Below, piece by piece: positions 26,553-34,665 of a stretch of 64,000 nucleotides of DNA (positions are counted from its first letter, which is position 1; each line of letters begins with the position of its first letter). A program made the position numbers and the translations under genes. The notes below the pieces were generated by a model that was given only the letters and a program-made list of their open reading frames with translations, did no database searches and had not been told where the DNA came from. Origin of the DNA: Glutamicibacter protophormiae (GTDB lineage: Bacteria > Actinomycetota > Actinomycetes > Actinomycetales > Micrococcaceae); the NCBI RefSeq assembly GCF_014647495.1, contig NZ_BMPH01000016.1, positions 1 through 64,000 of the forward strand. Direction: 5' to 3'.

Positions 26553-26604
26553 TAGACCAATCTGTCTAATTAGACAGAATAGTCTAGTTAGACCGATCGG
26601 TCTA
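26553..26604. promoter_or_regulatory. Three tandem 16-bp TetR operators at 18-bp intervals
   Basis: TAGACCAATCTGTCTA (26553), TAGACAGAATAGTCTA (26571) and TAGACCGATCGGTCTA (26589) all fit TAGAC-N6-GTCTA and start exactly 18 bases apart. The third is a perfect palindrome and also contains the stop codon of the LysR gene at 26602-26604. The two-base linkers between sites put the dimers on nearly the same DNA face after two turns. Confidence 0.85.
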
Positions 26605-27477
26605 GGCGTCGCCGGCAGCCTCCTGTAGGCACTGCCCGAACACGGCGGCCGCGGGATTGGCCGCGCTTGTTGCCGAGTAGAGGGCGCTGCGTGGATCCCC
26701 GGCGAGCGGCCGGAACAGCACTCCCGGCATATGGAAACGAGCCACCGAGGCGGGCAGGATCGACACCCCGAGCCCCGCGGCCACCAGCCCCAGAATGGTC
26801 TCCTGGTGAATGGCGCGTTCCACGATGCGCGGCGGGGCAAAACCATCGAACAGCGAATGCACCAAGGCGAAGAAGCCACTCATGTGCTTGTAGGGGAAGA
26901 GCACGAAGTCCTCCCCCAAGAGCTGCTCAATCTCCAGCTCCGCCTGCCCCGCGAGGCGGTGGCCCGCCTGCAGCACCACCACCAGCGGCTCGGCATGGAC
27001 CTCGGTGAGCACCAGCCCGGGAACCGGGCCCGGGTCGCGCAGAATTCCCAGATCCAGCTTTCCTTCGAGCAGTTGGTCAATCTGCTCATTGGTGGTCAGC
27101 GGGTGCAGTGCGAGATCCACGTTGGGCCGCCGCTCGCGAAACAGCCGAATGGCTCCGGGCAGCGCCGCATAGCTGGCCGAACTGACGAAACCCACGGCGA
27201 TCCTGCCCCGCAGCCCAAGTCCGACCTCGGTCAATTCATGGTTGGCCCGCTCAAGATCCGCCAGCAGCGGGCTGATGCGCTCACGGTAGGCGCGCCCCGC
27301 AGGGGTCAGCTCGACACTGCGCGTGGTGCGGCTGAATAGCTGCACCCCGAGTTCCTGTTCAAGTTTCTTGATCGCAACGGTCAGAGGCGGCTGCGACATC
27401 CGCAGCGCATCGGCGGCCCGCCCGAAGTGCAGGTGCTCGGCCACTACGAGAAAGTATTGAAGCTGTCGAAGTTCCAC
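26602..27477 (-). CDS. LysR-family transcriptional regulator
   Basis: Protein of 291 residues. The N-terminal winged helix is canonical ([33 protein letters not shown], split here at 20 residues per motif: [40 protein letters not shown]). The C-terminal substrate-binding domain opens with [19 protein letters not shown] and has [20 protein letters not shown]. Its start is GTG. It is divergent from the FAD oxidoreductase gene at 27594, the usual LysR target arrangement. Its last codon lies inside a TetR operator of the next gene. Confidence 0.92.
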   Translation of the reverse strand: MELRQLQYFLVVAEHLHFGRAADALRMSQPPLTVAIKKLEQELGVQLFSRTTRSVELTPAGRAYRERISPLLADLERANHELTEVGLGLRGRIAVGFVSSASYAALPGAIRLFRERRPNVDLALHPLTTNEQIDQLLEGKLDLGILRDPGPVPGLVLTEVHAEPLVVVLQAGHRLAGQAELEIEQLLGEDFVLFPYKHMSGFFALVHSLFDGFAPPRIVERAIHQETILGLVAAGLGVSILPASVARFHMPGVLFRPLAGDPRSALYSATSAANPAAAVFGQCLQEAAGDA

Positions 27478-27506
27478 GTGAATATTGTTACATAAAAACT
27501 AATAAT

Positions 27507-27536
27507 TTGACTGAAAATAGTATTGGACTGGCTAAT
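27507..27536 (+). promoter_or_regulatory. Promoter of the FAD oxidoreductase operon
   Basis: TTGACT at 27507-27512 and GCTAAT at 27531-27536 are 18 bases apart in the AT-rich gap between the LysR gene and its divergent neighbour. The gap is the expected LysR binding region, but no single T-N11-A dyad stands out. Confidence 0.4.
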
Positions 27537-27593
27537 GATTTTCATGGGTTACTAAAAGAGGAACAACCGCACACCGTCGCCCAGGAGCACACA

Positions 27594-28760
27594 ATGAGCC
27601 AGTCCACCCCCGCGCCATCCGCCGAATACATTGTGATCGGAGCGGGCCTGACCGGCGCCGCGGCCGCATGGAAGCTCGCGCAGCGCGGCCACGAAGTCGC
27701 CCTGCTTGAACGCACGGTTCCCGCCGCCGCGGACGCCAGTTCGCATGGCTCGGCGCGCATCTTCCGCTACGCCTACCCGGACAGCTTCTACACGGACCTG
27801 GTCTGCAAGGCGCGCACCGCCTGGGACGAACTCGAGCTGGCCAGCGGACAGCAACTGATCTCCCCGCACGGCTCGGTCGACTACGGGGCGTTGCGCAACC
27901 CCCGCCATCTGGCAGCGGTGCTGGAATCCGCAGGAGTCGAGCACGAACTGCTCAGCGCCGCCGACGCCCGCGCCCGCTTCGCAGGCATCGCCTTCGACAC
28001 CGAGGTGCTCTGGCACCCGGGTGCCGGCGTCATCGACGCCGAGCGGTCGGTGCTGGCCATGGTCGCCCAGGCCAAGGCGCATGGCGCCCGGATCGAAACC
28101 AATTGGCCCGTCGCATCCATTGAGCCGGCCGGCAGCGGCTACCAGGTCAACAGCGCGGACGGGCGATCCTATGTCGGTTCCCGGATCGTCGTGGCCGCCG
28201 GAGGATGGCTGCCCGGGCTGCTGGGCAACTTGCCGCTGCCCGCGGGCTTCGCAGGCAGCGTGCCGACGATGGACGTCTACCAGGAAAACGCATACCACTT
28301 CCCCTACCTCGACCAGGACCCCGAGGCCCGCCTGGCCTGGCCCACCTATATCCACAAGGACCCCGCGTTCAGGTCCTACGGCCTGCCCGGCGGACGCGAT
28401 GCCGGGTTCCGCGGCCAGAAGGTCGCCGAATACATGGGCGGGCGCCGCATGGACAGCGCCGCGGCGCAGGACGGAAGCATCGATCCGGCCAACCGGGAAC
28501 GCGTCATCGACTATGTCAAGCGCTACCTGCCCGGCCTGGATCCAACCCCGTACGCGGAGACCACCTGCATCTTCACGTCCACGCCCACCGAGGATTTCAT
28601 CATGGACGAAACCCAGGGCATCACCATCATGTCCCCCTGCTCGGGACACGGGGCAAAATTCGGCCCGCTGCTTGGGGACCTGGCCGCAGACCTGGCCACC
28701 GGAACCGGAACGGTACCGGAGCTCTTCCGCCTGTCCTCCCACGCCAAGACCTTGGCCTAG
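27594..28760 (+). CDS. FAD-dependent oxidoreductase, sarcosine oxidase/MTOX-like
   Basis: Flavoenzyme of 388 residues. The ADP-binding motif is YIVIGAGLTGAAAAWKLAQRG, written here in two parts: YIVIGAGLTGAAAAW, KLAQRGHEV. It is followed by ASSHGSARIFRYAYPD, the covalent-FAD family pattern HGxxRxxR, and the C-terminal CIFTSTPTEDF and SPCSGHGAKFGPLLG. This matches monomeric sarcosine oxidase and N-methyltryptophan oxidase, which oxidise secondary amines to aldehyde or formaldehyde, amine and peroxide. AGGAG precedes the ATG by seven bases. It is followed by an amidohydrolase and controlled probably by the divergent LysR protein. Confidence 0.88.
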   Translation: MSQSTPAPSAEYIVIGAGLTGAAAAWKLAQRGHEVALLERTVPAAADASSHGSARIFRYAYPDSFYTDLVCKARTAWDELELASGQQLISPHGSVDYGALRNPRHLAAVLESAGVEHELLSAADARARFAGIAFDTEVLWHPGAGVIDAERSVLAMVAQAKAHGARIETNWPVASIEPAGSGYQVNSADGRSYVGSRIVVAAGGWLPGLLGNLPLPAGFAGSVPTMDVYQENAYHFPYLDQDPEARLAWPTYIHKDPAFRSYGLPGGRDAGFRGQKVAEYMGGRRMDSAAAQDGSIDPANRERVIDYVKRYLPGLDPTPYAETTCIFTSTPTEDFIMDETQGITIMSPCSGHGAKFGPLLGDLAADLATGTGTVPELFRLSSHAKTLA

Positions 28761-28783
28761 ACCGAACCCGCAGGAGCTTTCTC

Positions 28784-30028
28784 ATGCAGCATCCCGTCAC
28801 CGGAAACACCCTCCACGCACCCACCGTCACCTCGCTGATGGGGCAGATCGCCGGCATCGGGCGGGACCGGCTGCGCGGCGGCTACACCCGGCCCGTGTAT
28901 TCCACTGCAGAGCTGGACCTTCGCGGCTGGTTCACCGAGCAGGCCGCCGCCCGCCAGCTGAGCGTGGAGCAAGACGGCAACGGCGCGCTCTGGGCCTGGT
29001 GGGACCTTCCCTCCGGGATCCGTGCGGATGCCGTGGCCACCGGAAGCCACCTTGACTCCGTCCCCGGAGGCGGCGCCTTCGACGGCCCGTTGGGGGTAGC
29101 CAGCGCGCTGGTCGCCGTGGACATCCTGCGATCCAGGAACCTGGAGCGCACCCGCCCGCTGGTCTTGGCGGTTTTTCCCGAGGAGGAAGGCTCCCGCTTC
29201 GGGGTGGCCTGCTTGGGCTCCCGGCTGCTGACCGGCGCCATCGACCGGAACAAGGCGTTGAACCTGCGCGATCCGGACGGCAACACCTTCGCCGAAATCG
29301 CGGCGCACAATGGGCTGGACGCACGGCGCATCGGAGCGGATCCGGCGCTGCTCGGGCAGCTCGGCGCCTTCGTCGAACTGCATGTGGAACAGGGGCTCGG
29401 GCTTGGAGAACTGCAGCATCCGGTGGCCGTGGGCGGATCCATCCTGGGCCACGGGCGCTGGAAGCTGTCCATGGCCGGCCAGGGCAACCACGCCGGCACC
29501 ACGCTCATGCGCGACCGCCGCGACCCCATGGTCGCCGCCGGCCGGACCATCGCCGCCGTGCAGCAGATCGCCCGGGCCCAGGACAACGCCCGCGCCACCG
29601 TCGGAAGGCTGCACCCCGTTCCCGGCGGCACCAATGTCATTGCCTCGCGCGTGGATTTCTGGTTGGATGTCCGGCATCCGGACGACGCGGTCACCGCAGC
29701 CGTGGTCCAGGACATCCACCGCGCCGCGCAGCTCATCGCCGCCGAGGAAGGCTGCGGTTTCGAGTTCTCGCAGGAATCGCTCAGTCCGACCGTCGGCTTC
29801 GACGCACGCTTGTCGGGCCAGCTGGGCGCGTCGCTGGGCGATGCTCCCGTGCTGGACACCGGAGCGGGCCACGATGCGGGGGTGCTCGCCGGGCACGTGC
29901 CCAGCGCGATGCTGTTCGTCCGCAATCCCAGCGGCATCTCCCACTCCCCCGAGGAATATGTCGAGGACGCGGATGCCGAACGCGGCGCGCTGGCACTGGC
30001 CGACGCGCTGCAGGGCCTGCTGGGCTGA
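28784..30028 (+). CDS. Zn-dependent M20-type amidohydrolase (allantoate/N-carbamoyl amino acid)
   Basis: Protein of 414 residues of the M20/hydantoinase-linked family. Metal-site motifs include ATGSHLDSVPGGGAFDGPLGV, shown in parts as ATGSHLDSVP and GGAFDGPLGV, then FPEEEGSRFG, ELHVEQGLGL and, near the end, DTGAGHDAGVLA. The lid domain segment GNHAGTTLMRDRRDPM follows. Members cleave allantoate, ureidoglycolate, N-carbamoyl-amino acids or beta-ureidopropionate. The gene starts 23 bases after the oxidoreductase stop with AGGAG, so they form an operon for breaking down a nitrogenous compound; which one is open. Confidence 0.85.
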   Translation: MQHPVTGNTLHAPTVTSLMGQIAGIGRDRLRGGYTRPVYSTAELDLRGWFTEQAAARQLSVEQDGNGALWAWWDLPSGIRADAVATGSHLDSVPGGGAFDGPLGVASALVAVDILRSRNLERTRPLVLAVFPEEEGSRFGVACLGSRLLTGAIDRNKALNLRDPDGNTFAEIAAHNGLDARRIGADPALLGQLGAFVELHVEQGLGLGELQHPVAVGGSILGHGRWKLSMAGQGNHAGTTLMRDRRDPMVAAGRTIAAVQQIARAQDNARATVGRLHPVPGGTNVIASRVDFWLDVRHPDDAVTAAVVQDIHRAAQLIAAEEGCGFEFSQESLSPTVGFDARLSGQLGASLGDAPVLDTGAGHDAGVLAGHVPSAMLFVRNPSGISHSPEEYVEDADAERGALALADALQGLLG

Positions 30029-30060
30029 GCCCGGGCGCCAGCCGCTGCGCCGCCGTGCAC

Positions 30061-30105
30061 GCCCGGGGCCGCATCCGGAGAATTCCGGCTGAGGCCCCGG
30101 GCTTT
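30061..30105 (+). terminator. Rho-independent terminator
   Basis: GCCCGGGGCC at 30061-30070 pairs with GGCCCCGGGC at 30093-30102, with a second small hairpin in the loop (CCGGA facing TCCGG) and TTT after the stem. It ends the oxidoreductase/amidohydrolase operon. Confidence 0.75.
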
Positions 30106-30149
30106 CGCGCGCGGCCACGGCTGCCGGGGGAACCCGAGGCTCGCTGCGG

Positions 30150-30488
30150 TCAGAAGGACTTCAACAGCACCGGGACGTCGTTCCGGTCGGGATTCGGGTG
30201 CCCGTAGTTTCGCGCACGCACCGCGACCACCAGGCCGAGCACGAGCAGCAGCAGCCCCGCGGCCGTGGTGAACCCCAGCAGGGCAGCGAAGCATGCGGCG
30301 AAGAGGATCAGCGTATTGCGGCGGTAGATCCTCGCCACCGACCGCGGCTGGGTCCGGGCCGCGTTGCGCGTCGCCAGCCAGTACACCATCGCGAGGGCCA
30401 GCTGCGGCCAGCCCACTGCGTAGCCCGGCAGGAGAAGAATCCCCGCGCCGGATGCCGCGAAAACCAGAACTTCTGCCATTGGCCTCAT
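30150..30488 (-). CDS. Small membrane protein of unknown function
   Basis: Protein of 112 residues with about four hydrophobic segments: two near the N-terminus (VLVFAASGAGILLLPGYAVG and LALAMVYWLATRNA) and two after a basic loop (TLILFAACFAALLGF and GLLLLVLGLVVAV), ending in a polar tail. GGGAGG lies nine bases before the chosen ATG; an ATG seven codons earlier lacks such a site. No family was recognised and the gene stands alone. Confidence 0.65.
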   Translation of the reverse strand: MRPMAEVLVFAASGAGILLLPGYAVGWPQLALAMVYWLATRNAARTQPRSVARIYRRNTLILFAACFAALLGFTTAAGLLLLVLGLVVAVRARNYGHPNPDRNDVPVLLKSF

Positions 30489-30591
30489 CAACAAGCACCT
30501 CCCGTGCATCCCTGGGACCCCATGCTATCGGCTGCCTGGCGCATCCGGCCCCGGCCCCACCCGCCGCCCTGCGGGACGCGGACATTAAATA

Positions 30592-30636
30592 GTAGTTCCC
30601 CGGACGGGGGCCACACACCGCCGTCCGGGGAACTAC
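30592..30636 (-). terminator. Terminator of the amtB-glnK-cyclodeaminase operon
   Basis: GTAGTTCCCCGGACGG and its exact complement form a 16-base stem around a 13-base loop, followed on the minus strand by TATTTAAT. It lies 50 bases after the stop of the cyclodeaminase-like gene. Confidence 0.85.
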
Positions 30637-30685
30637 ATCCATGCGGGCCCCGTGTCCGAGGCCCGGGTCTCTTACCCGCGTGCCG

Positions 30686-31816
30686 TTAGGCGAGCACCGG
30701 GGTCTGCCACAGGTTCAGCACCTGGCCGAGGTCCTGCTGCTCCGCCGAACGGTACAGGTCGGTCGCCCACGCCACGTCCTCGATCGGCATGCCGCCGACC
30801 GAGTAGAGGATGATCTCCTCGTTGTTGCGGCGCGCGGGGATCTTGCCGGTGGCCACGTCCGCGATTTCCTCCAGCTTGGACTCGGGCAGCTTGCCTTCGC
30901 GCATCAGGTCGTGGAAGTGCGTGCCGGGGATGCCCAGCAGCTCGTAGGCCTGGGTGTCGTATTCCTCGGCCCAGGCGTCGTACAGCCCCCGGGCATCGAG
31001 CACCAGGCGGGCCTGGTTGATCACGAAGTCGTCGTCGAACCTGGCCGCGGCCGGCAGCAGGAACAGCGCCCCGGGCTTGATGGCGGAGGCCGGGAAGTAC
31101 GGGAAGGCCCCGGAACCCTCGATGTCGGTGCTGGTGGTGGCCATGACGATGTCCGCGTCCGCGATGGCCTCCTCGATGGTTTCCACAGCGACGACGTTGG
31201 CCACCTGCGGGAAGTTCTCGCGGATGTACGCGGCGAAGGATTCCACCCCGGCGGCCGAACGCCCCTTGATGCGCACGGTGTCGATGCCCGGGCGCAGGGT
31301 CAGCGTGGCGTCGATGACGGACTTGGCGATCACGCCCGGCCCCACCACGGCGGCGATCTTCGCGTCTTCCCTGGCCAGGTGCTTGACGCCCACGCCCGGC
31401 ACGGCACCGGTGCGGTAGGCGCTGAGCAGGTTGGCGCTCATGATGGCCAGCGGCGCCCCGGTATCGGTGTCGTTCAGGGTGAACAGGTGGATGGAGCGCG
31501 GCAGGCCCTTGGCGCGGTTGGCGGTGTTGGAGCCGTACCACTTGACGCCGGTGGTGCCGAAGCGGCCGCCGAGGTAGGCGGGCATCGCCATGAAGCGGCG
31601 GTCCGGGCCGTCGCACGGCATGCCGGCGTGGACCGGAACCTCGGGGAAGGTGATCATCGCTCCGTGGGAGTTGCCGTGCTCCCCGGCCATCATGTAATCG
31701 CCGTTGCGCAGCAGGATCAGCGCCTCTTCCATGACGTCGGTGCAGCGGGCGATATCGGTGACGCCGGCGGCGATCATGTCCTGTTCGCTGAGGTAGCGGA
31801 AGTTGATTGCGGTCAT
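30686..31816 (-). CDS. Ornithine cyclodeaminase/mu-crystallin family protein
   Basis: NAD-binding protein of 376 residues. The family core is visible: FRYLSEQDMIAAGV, MAMPAYLGGRFGTTGVKWYG, SANLLSAYRTGAVPGVGVKH, the Rossmann loop VVGPGVIAKSVIDATL, and ADIVMATTST. Ornithine cyclodeaminase turns ornithine into proline and ammonia; other members are mu-crystallin-like reductases or alanine dehydrogenases, and close homologues are sometimes labelled tyramine oxidase subunit B. Its AAAGG site lies 49 bases after the PII gene. Sharing an operon with amtB and glnK suggests a role in ammonium release or nitrogen scavenging. Confidence 0.85.
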   Translation of the reverse strand: MTAINFRYLSEQDMIAAGVTDIARCTDVMEEALILLRNGDYMMAGEHGNSHGAMITFPEVPVHAGMPCDGPDRRFMAMPAYLGGRFGTTGVKWYGSNTANRAKGLPRSIHLFTLNDTDTGAPLAIMSANLLSAYRTGAVPGVGVKHLAREDAKIAAVVGPGVIAKSVIDATLTLRPGIDTVRIKGRSAAGVESFAAYIRENFPQVANVVAVETIEEAIADADIVMATTSTDIEGSGAFPYFPASAIKPGALFLLPAAARFDDDFVINQARLVLDARGLYDAWAEEYDTQAYELLGIPGTHFHDLMREGKLPESKLEEIADVATGKIPARRNNEEIILYSVGGMPIEDVAWATDLYRSAEQQDLGQVLNLWQTPVLA

Positions 31817-31865
31817 TGGTGGACCTTTCGTGAATGACGTGCGGAAGCTGGTGGTTGGTGGATTT

Positions 31866-32213
31866 CTAGATGGCGGCTTCGCCGGTTTCGCCGGTGCGGA
31901 CGCGGATGATCTGCTCCAGCGAGGCGACCCAGACCTTGCCGTCGCCGATTTCGCCGTCCGGGCCGGTCCGCGCTGCGTCGAGAATGGCGCCCAGCGCGCT
32001 GTCCACCTTCGCGTCCGGAACGAGCAGTTCCAGGCGGATCTTGGTGCGGAAGTTCACCGAGTACTCCTGGCCCCGGTAGTATTCGGTGCGCCCGCCCTGG
32101 ACGCCGCGGCCCTGCACCTCGGTGGCGGTCATCCCGGTGAATCCGGCTTTCTCCAATGCGGCGCACACGCTTTCGAGCCGGATCGGCTTGATCACTGCGG
32201 TGACGAGTTTCAT
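31866..32213 (-). CDS. glnK: PII-family nitrogen regulatory protein
   Basis: Trimeric signal protein of 115 residues. The family opening MKLVTAVIKPIRLESVCAAL, the T-loop GGRTEYYRGQEYSVNF and the B-loop-like TGPDGEIGDGKVWV are visible. The modifiable Tyr51 sits at the expected T-loop position, though the loop sequence departs from the usual KGHTE..RGAEY form. PII proteins bind ATP/ADP and 2-oxoglutarate and block the ammonium channel when nitrogen is ample. It lies 23 bases after amtB in the normal amtB-glnK order; the adenylyltransferase gene glnD is not next to it here. Confidence 0.94.
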   Translation of the reverse strand: MKLVTAVIKPIRLESVCAALEKAGFTGMTATEVQGRGVQGGRTEYYRGQEYSVNFRTKIRLELLVPDAKVDSALGAILDAARTGPDGEIGDGKVWVASLEQIIRVRTGETGEAAI

Positions 32214-32236
32214 TTGCCTGCCTTTCGATGCGGGGC

Positions 32237-33475
32237 TTAGAACGGACGGCTGTCGTAGGCGGTTTCGGCATGGACCGAACGGTCAAGTCCGGCTTCCTCG
32301 TCCGCCTCGTCCACGCGGATCGGGCGGATCTTGTTCATGACCCACAGGATCGCGAAGGTCATGCAGAAGCTGTAGCCCAGCGTGACCGCGATGGCGATCA
32401 GCTCGCTGCCCAGCTCGGAGAACGCTCCGCCGAAGACGATGCCCGCCATGCCGCCGGGAGCCGCCGGGTTGGCGAAGAACGTGGCGAACAGCGAACCGGT
32501 GATGCCTGCGATGCCGTGCACCGCGAAGACATCCAGCGAGTCGTCGATGCGGTGGCGGCGTTTCCAGGTGATGGCCCAGGCCGCGGCCGCCGCCGCAAGG
32601 AAGCCGACCATGATGGCGCCGACGGGGCCGACCACGTCGGCCACCGGGGTGATGCCGACCATGCCGGCAATCGCACCGGTTCCCAGGCCCAGCATGGTGG
32701 CATGCCCGTCGCGGATCCGTTCGATGGCGATGAAGCCGAGCATGCCGCCGCACAGCGACAACAAGGTCGTCAGCACCACGTACTGGGCCAGGAAATTCGC
32801 GCCGCCGGCCGTGCCGCCGTTGAAACCCATCCAGCCGGTGGCCAGCAGGCCCACGCCGATCATCATCAACGGGAGGTTGTGCGGACGTCCGGCCTGCGCC
32901 TTGCGGCGGCCCAGCACCACCGCCAGGGCCAGGCCCGCGGCGCCGGCGTTCATGTGCACCGCGGTGCCGCCGGCGAAGTCATGGAAGCCCAGCTGGTTGC
33001 GCATCCAACCGCCCACGGTCCCGGCTTCCGGATTGTCGAAGGCGAAGACCCAGTGCGCCAGCGGGCTGTAGACCACCAGGACCCACAACGCCACGAAAAC
33101 CAGCCAGGAGCCGAATTTCATGCGGCCTGCGGCGCCCGAGGCCACCAGGGCGGCGGAGATCGCGGCGAACAAGACGTAGAACGCCGCCCAGAAGGTTCCC
33201 CCGGCCTCGTCATCGCTCATGAAGTCGGTGTAGAACGAGAAGTCCAGCGGGTTGCCGATGAGCCCCCAGCCGCCGACCGAGTCGCCGAGCACCAGCCCGT
33301 GGCCGACCACGACGTAAACGACGCCGGTCACGGCCAGCGAGCTGAGCACCATGAGCATCATGTTCAAGACATTGCGTCCGTTGAGCATGCCGCCGTACAG
33401 CATTGCCAGCCCGGGAAACATCAGCAGGACCATGGCGAAGGCCGCCAGCAGCCAAGCCATGTCAGCAGCTTCCAT
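32237..33475 (-). CDS. amtB: Ammonium transporter
   Basis: Channel protein of 412 residues with eleven membrane helices of the Amt family. Landmarks are MLYGGMLNGRNVLNMML (Amt-specific first helices), GFHDFAGGTAVHMNAGAAGL with the first pore histidine, GWMGFNGGTAGGAN, and DVFAVHGIAGITGSLFATFF with the second pore histidine. The chosen ATG has AAAGGGG upstream; a longer frame would add non-membrane residues. It starts the amtB-glnK-cyclodeaminase operon. Dyads upstream at 33554-33579 may serve nitrogen control. Confidence 0.95.
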   Translation of the reverse strand: MEAADMAWLLAAFAMVLLMFPGLAMLYGGMLNGRNVLNMMLMVLSSLAVTGVVYVVVGHGLVLGDSVGGWGLIGNPLDFSFYTDFMSDDEAGGTFWAAFYVLFAAISAALVASGAAGRMKFGSWLVFVALWVLVVYSPLAHWVFAFDNPEAGTVGGWMRNQLGFHDFAGGTAVHMNAGAAGLALAVVLGRRKAQAGRPHNLPLMMIGVGLLATGWMGFNGGTAGGANFLAQYVVLTTLLSLCGGMLGFIAIERIRDGHATMLGLGTGAIAGMVGITPVADVVGPVGAIMVGFLAAAAAAWAITWKRRHRIDDSLDVFAVHGIAGITGSLFATFFANPAAPGGMAGIVFGGAFSELGSELIAIAVTLGYSFCMTFAILWVMNKIRPIRVDEADEEAGLDRSVHAETAYDSRPF

Positions 33476-33862
33476 GACGGGACCCCTTTCGAAGAGTTTG
33501 AGTGCGAGTAGGTCCAAGCTATCGACGGGAGATTCCGCGGTGCTTTCAATTCTGTTTCTGCGAAGAAACAAAATGTTTCATCATTTGAGCCACATATCGA
33601 GGTCGTGAAATTTGTGTAAATTGCGTGTCGCAGCCCGAAATATTTTTTGCCGTGCATTCACACCGGGAGTATTTTCAAGAACACATTCATACACGCCAGC
33701 ACGCGATTATTAGCGGAAAACTATTGAAGAATATTCTGAAATCCCGGTGAAACACTCCAGAAGCAATCGCGAAATCGCGCGCTTCTACACTGGCAGGGCA
33801 CCCCGCGAATTTACCGCCCCGACGCATCTGCCGGGAGCGGCCAAGGCCAAATGGAGCCCGAC
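33476..33862. promoter_or_regulatory. Control region upstream of amtB with GTTTC/GAAAC dyads
   Basis: A 387-base AT-rich gap between divergent genes. At 33554-33579 three half-sites alternate: GTTTC-N6-GAAAC-N5-GTTTC. This spacing resembles nitrogen-regulator (GlnR-like) boxes but is not a full match. The rest shows runs of A and T and no gene. Confidence 0.45.
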
Positions 33863-34624
33863 ATGGAACCGTTGAAAATTGCCGTCCTGCATATCCGCGA
33901 CACTCGCGAGCACAACCCCGGATTCCAGCTGGAGCTGGACGAGCTCAATGCCAACACCGCCGCGCAGATCCGCGCGGAGGGACATGAGCCCGAACTGGTC
34001 GCGACACGGCAGCTGTCCCTTGAACAGGTGCAGCAGGTCGTCGATCGTTCGGATGCAGTCATCATCATGGGAGGCGAGGATGTGGATCCGGAACTCTACA
34101 ACGGCCCGGAAGACTACCCGGGATCCGGAGCCCATGAGCCGCAGGCCGACCGCAACCAGATTGCCGCAATCCGCTACGCGATGGCCACCGATACGCCCCT
34201 GTTGGGCATCTGCCGCGGGATGCAACTGCTCAACGTCGCCTTGGGAGGGACCTTGGTGCAGCACCTGCACAACACGCAGGGCCACCGGGGCGAAGGAAGG
34301 GATCCGTTTGCGCTGACCCGTGCGGGTTTTGTCGCCGATGAGCTGGCCGAGGACTTGTCGGCCAGGGACGTCCACCGCTGCTCGCACCACCAGTCCATCC
34401 ACTCCCTCGGGGCGGGGCTGCAGATCGCGGCCATGTCCAACGACGAGGTGATCGAAGCGGTGGTCCACCATTCCGCCAAGGCCACTGCGGTGCAATGGCA
34501 CCCGGAGCACTCGCAGACCGCCGGTTCCCAGCTGGGCCCGCTGATCCGTCGGCTGGCCCGCCAGCACGCGAGGCCGACCGCGGGCGAGGCTGGGATCCTG
34601 CGGCGCCACCTCGTGGTTGCCTAG
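33863..34624 (+). CDS. Gamma-glutamyl-gamma-aminobutyrate hydrolase family protein
   Basis: Class I glutamine amidotransferase-like hydrolase of 253 residues. The nucleophile elbow is GICRGMQLLNVALGGTL with the catalytic Cys, and the His-Glu pair is in QWHPEHSQTAG. GGEDVDPELYNG and the segment CSHHQSIHSLGAGL are typical of the PuuD branch, which removes glutamate from gamma-glutamyl-GABA in putrescine breakdown. The start chosen has GGAG six bases upstream; an ATG at 33851 is in frame too. No other polyamine genes lie beside it, so the substrate is uncertain. Confidence 0.88.
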   Translation: MEPLKIAVLHIRDTREHNPGFQLELDELNANTAAQIRAEGHEPELVATRQLSLEQVQQVVDRSDAVIIMGGEDVDPELYNGPEDYPGSGAHEPQADRNQIAAIRYAMATDTPLLGICRGMQLLNVALGGTLVQHLHNTQGHRGEGRDPFALTRAGFVADELAEDLSARDVHRCSHHQSIHSLGAGLQIAAMSNDEVIEAVVHHSAKATAVQWHPEHSQTAGSQLGPLIRRLARQHARPTAGEAGILRRHLVVA

Positions 34625-34653
34625 CCGCCACCTCGCGGGCCGGGGCGTACGTC

Positions 34654-34665
34654 TAGACTTGAGGC
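34654..34665 (+). promoter_or_regulatory. Leaderless -10 element for TetR gene
   Basis: TAGACT at 34654-34659 ends six bases before the ATG at 34666, with no ribosome-binding site between. Confidence 0.55.
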
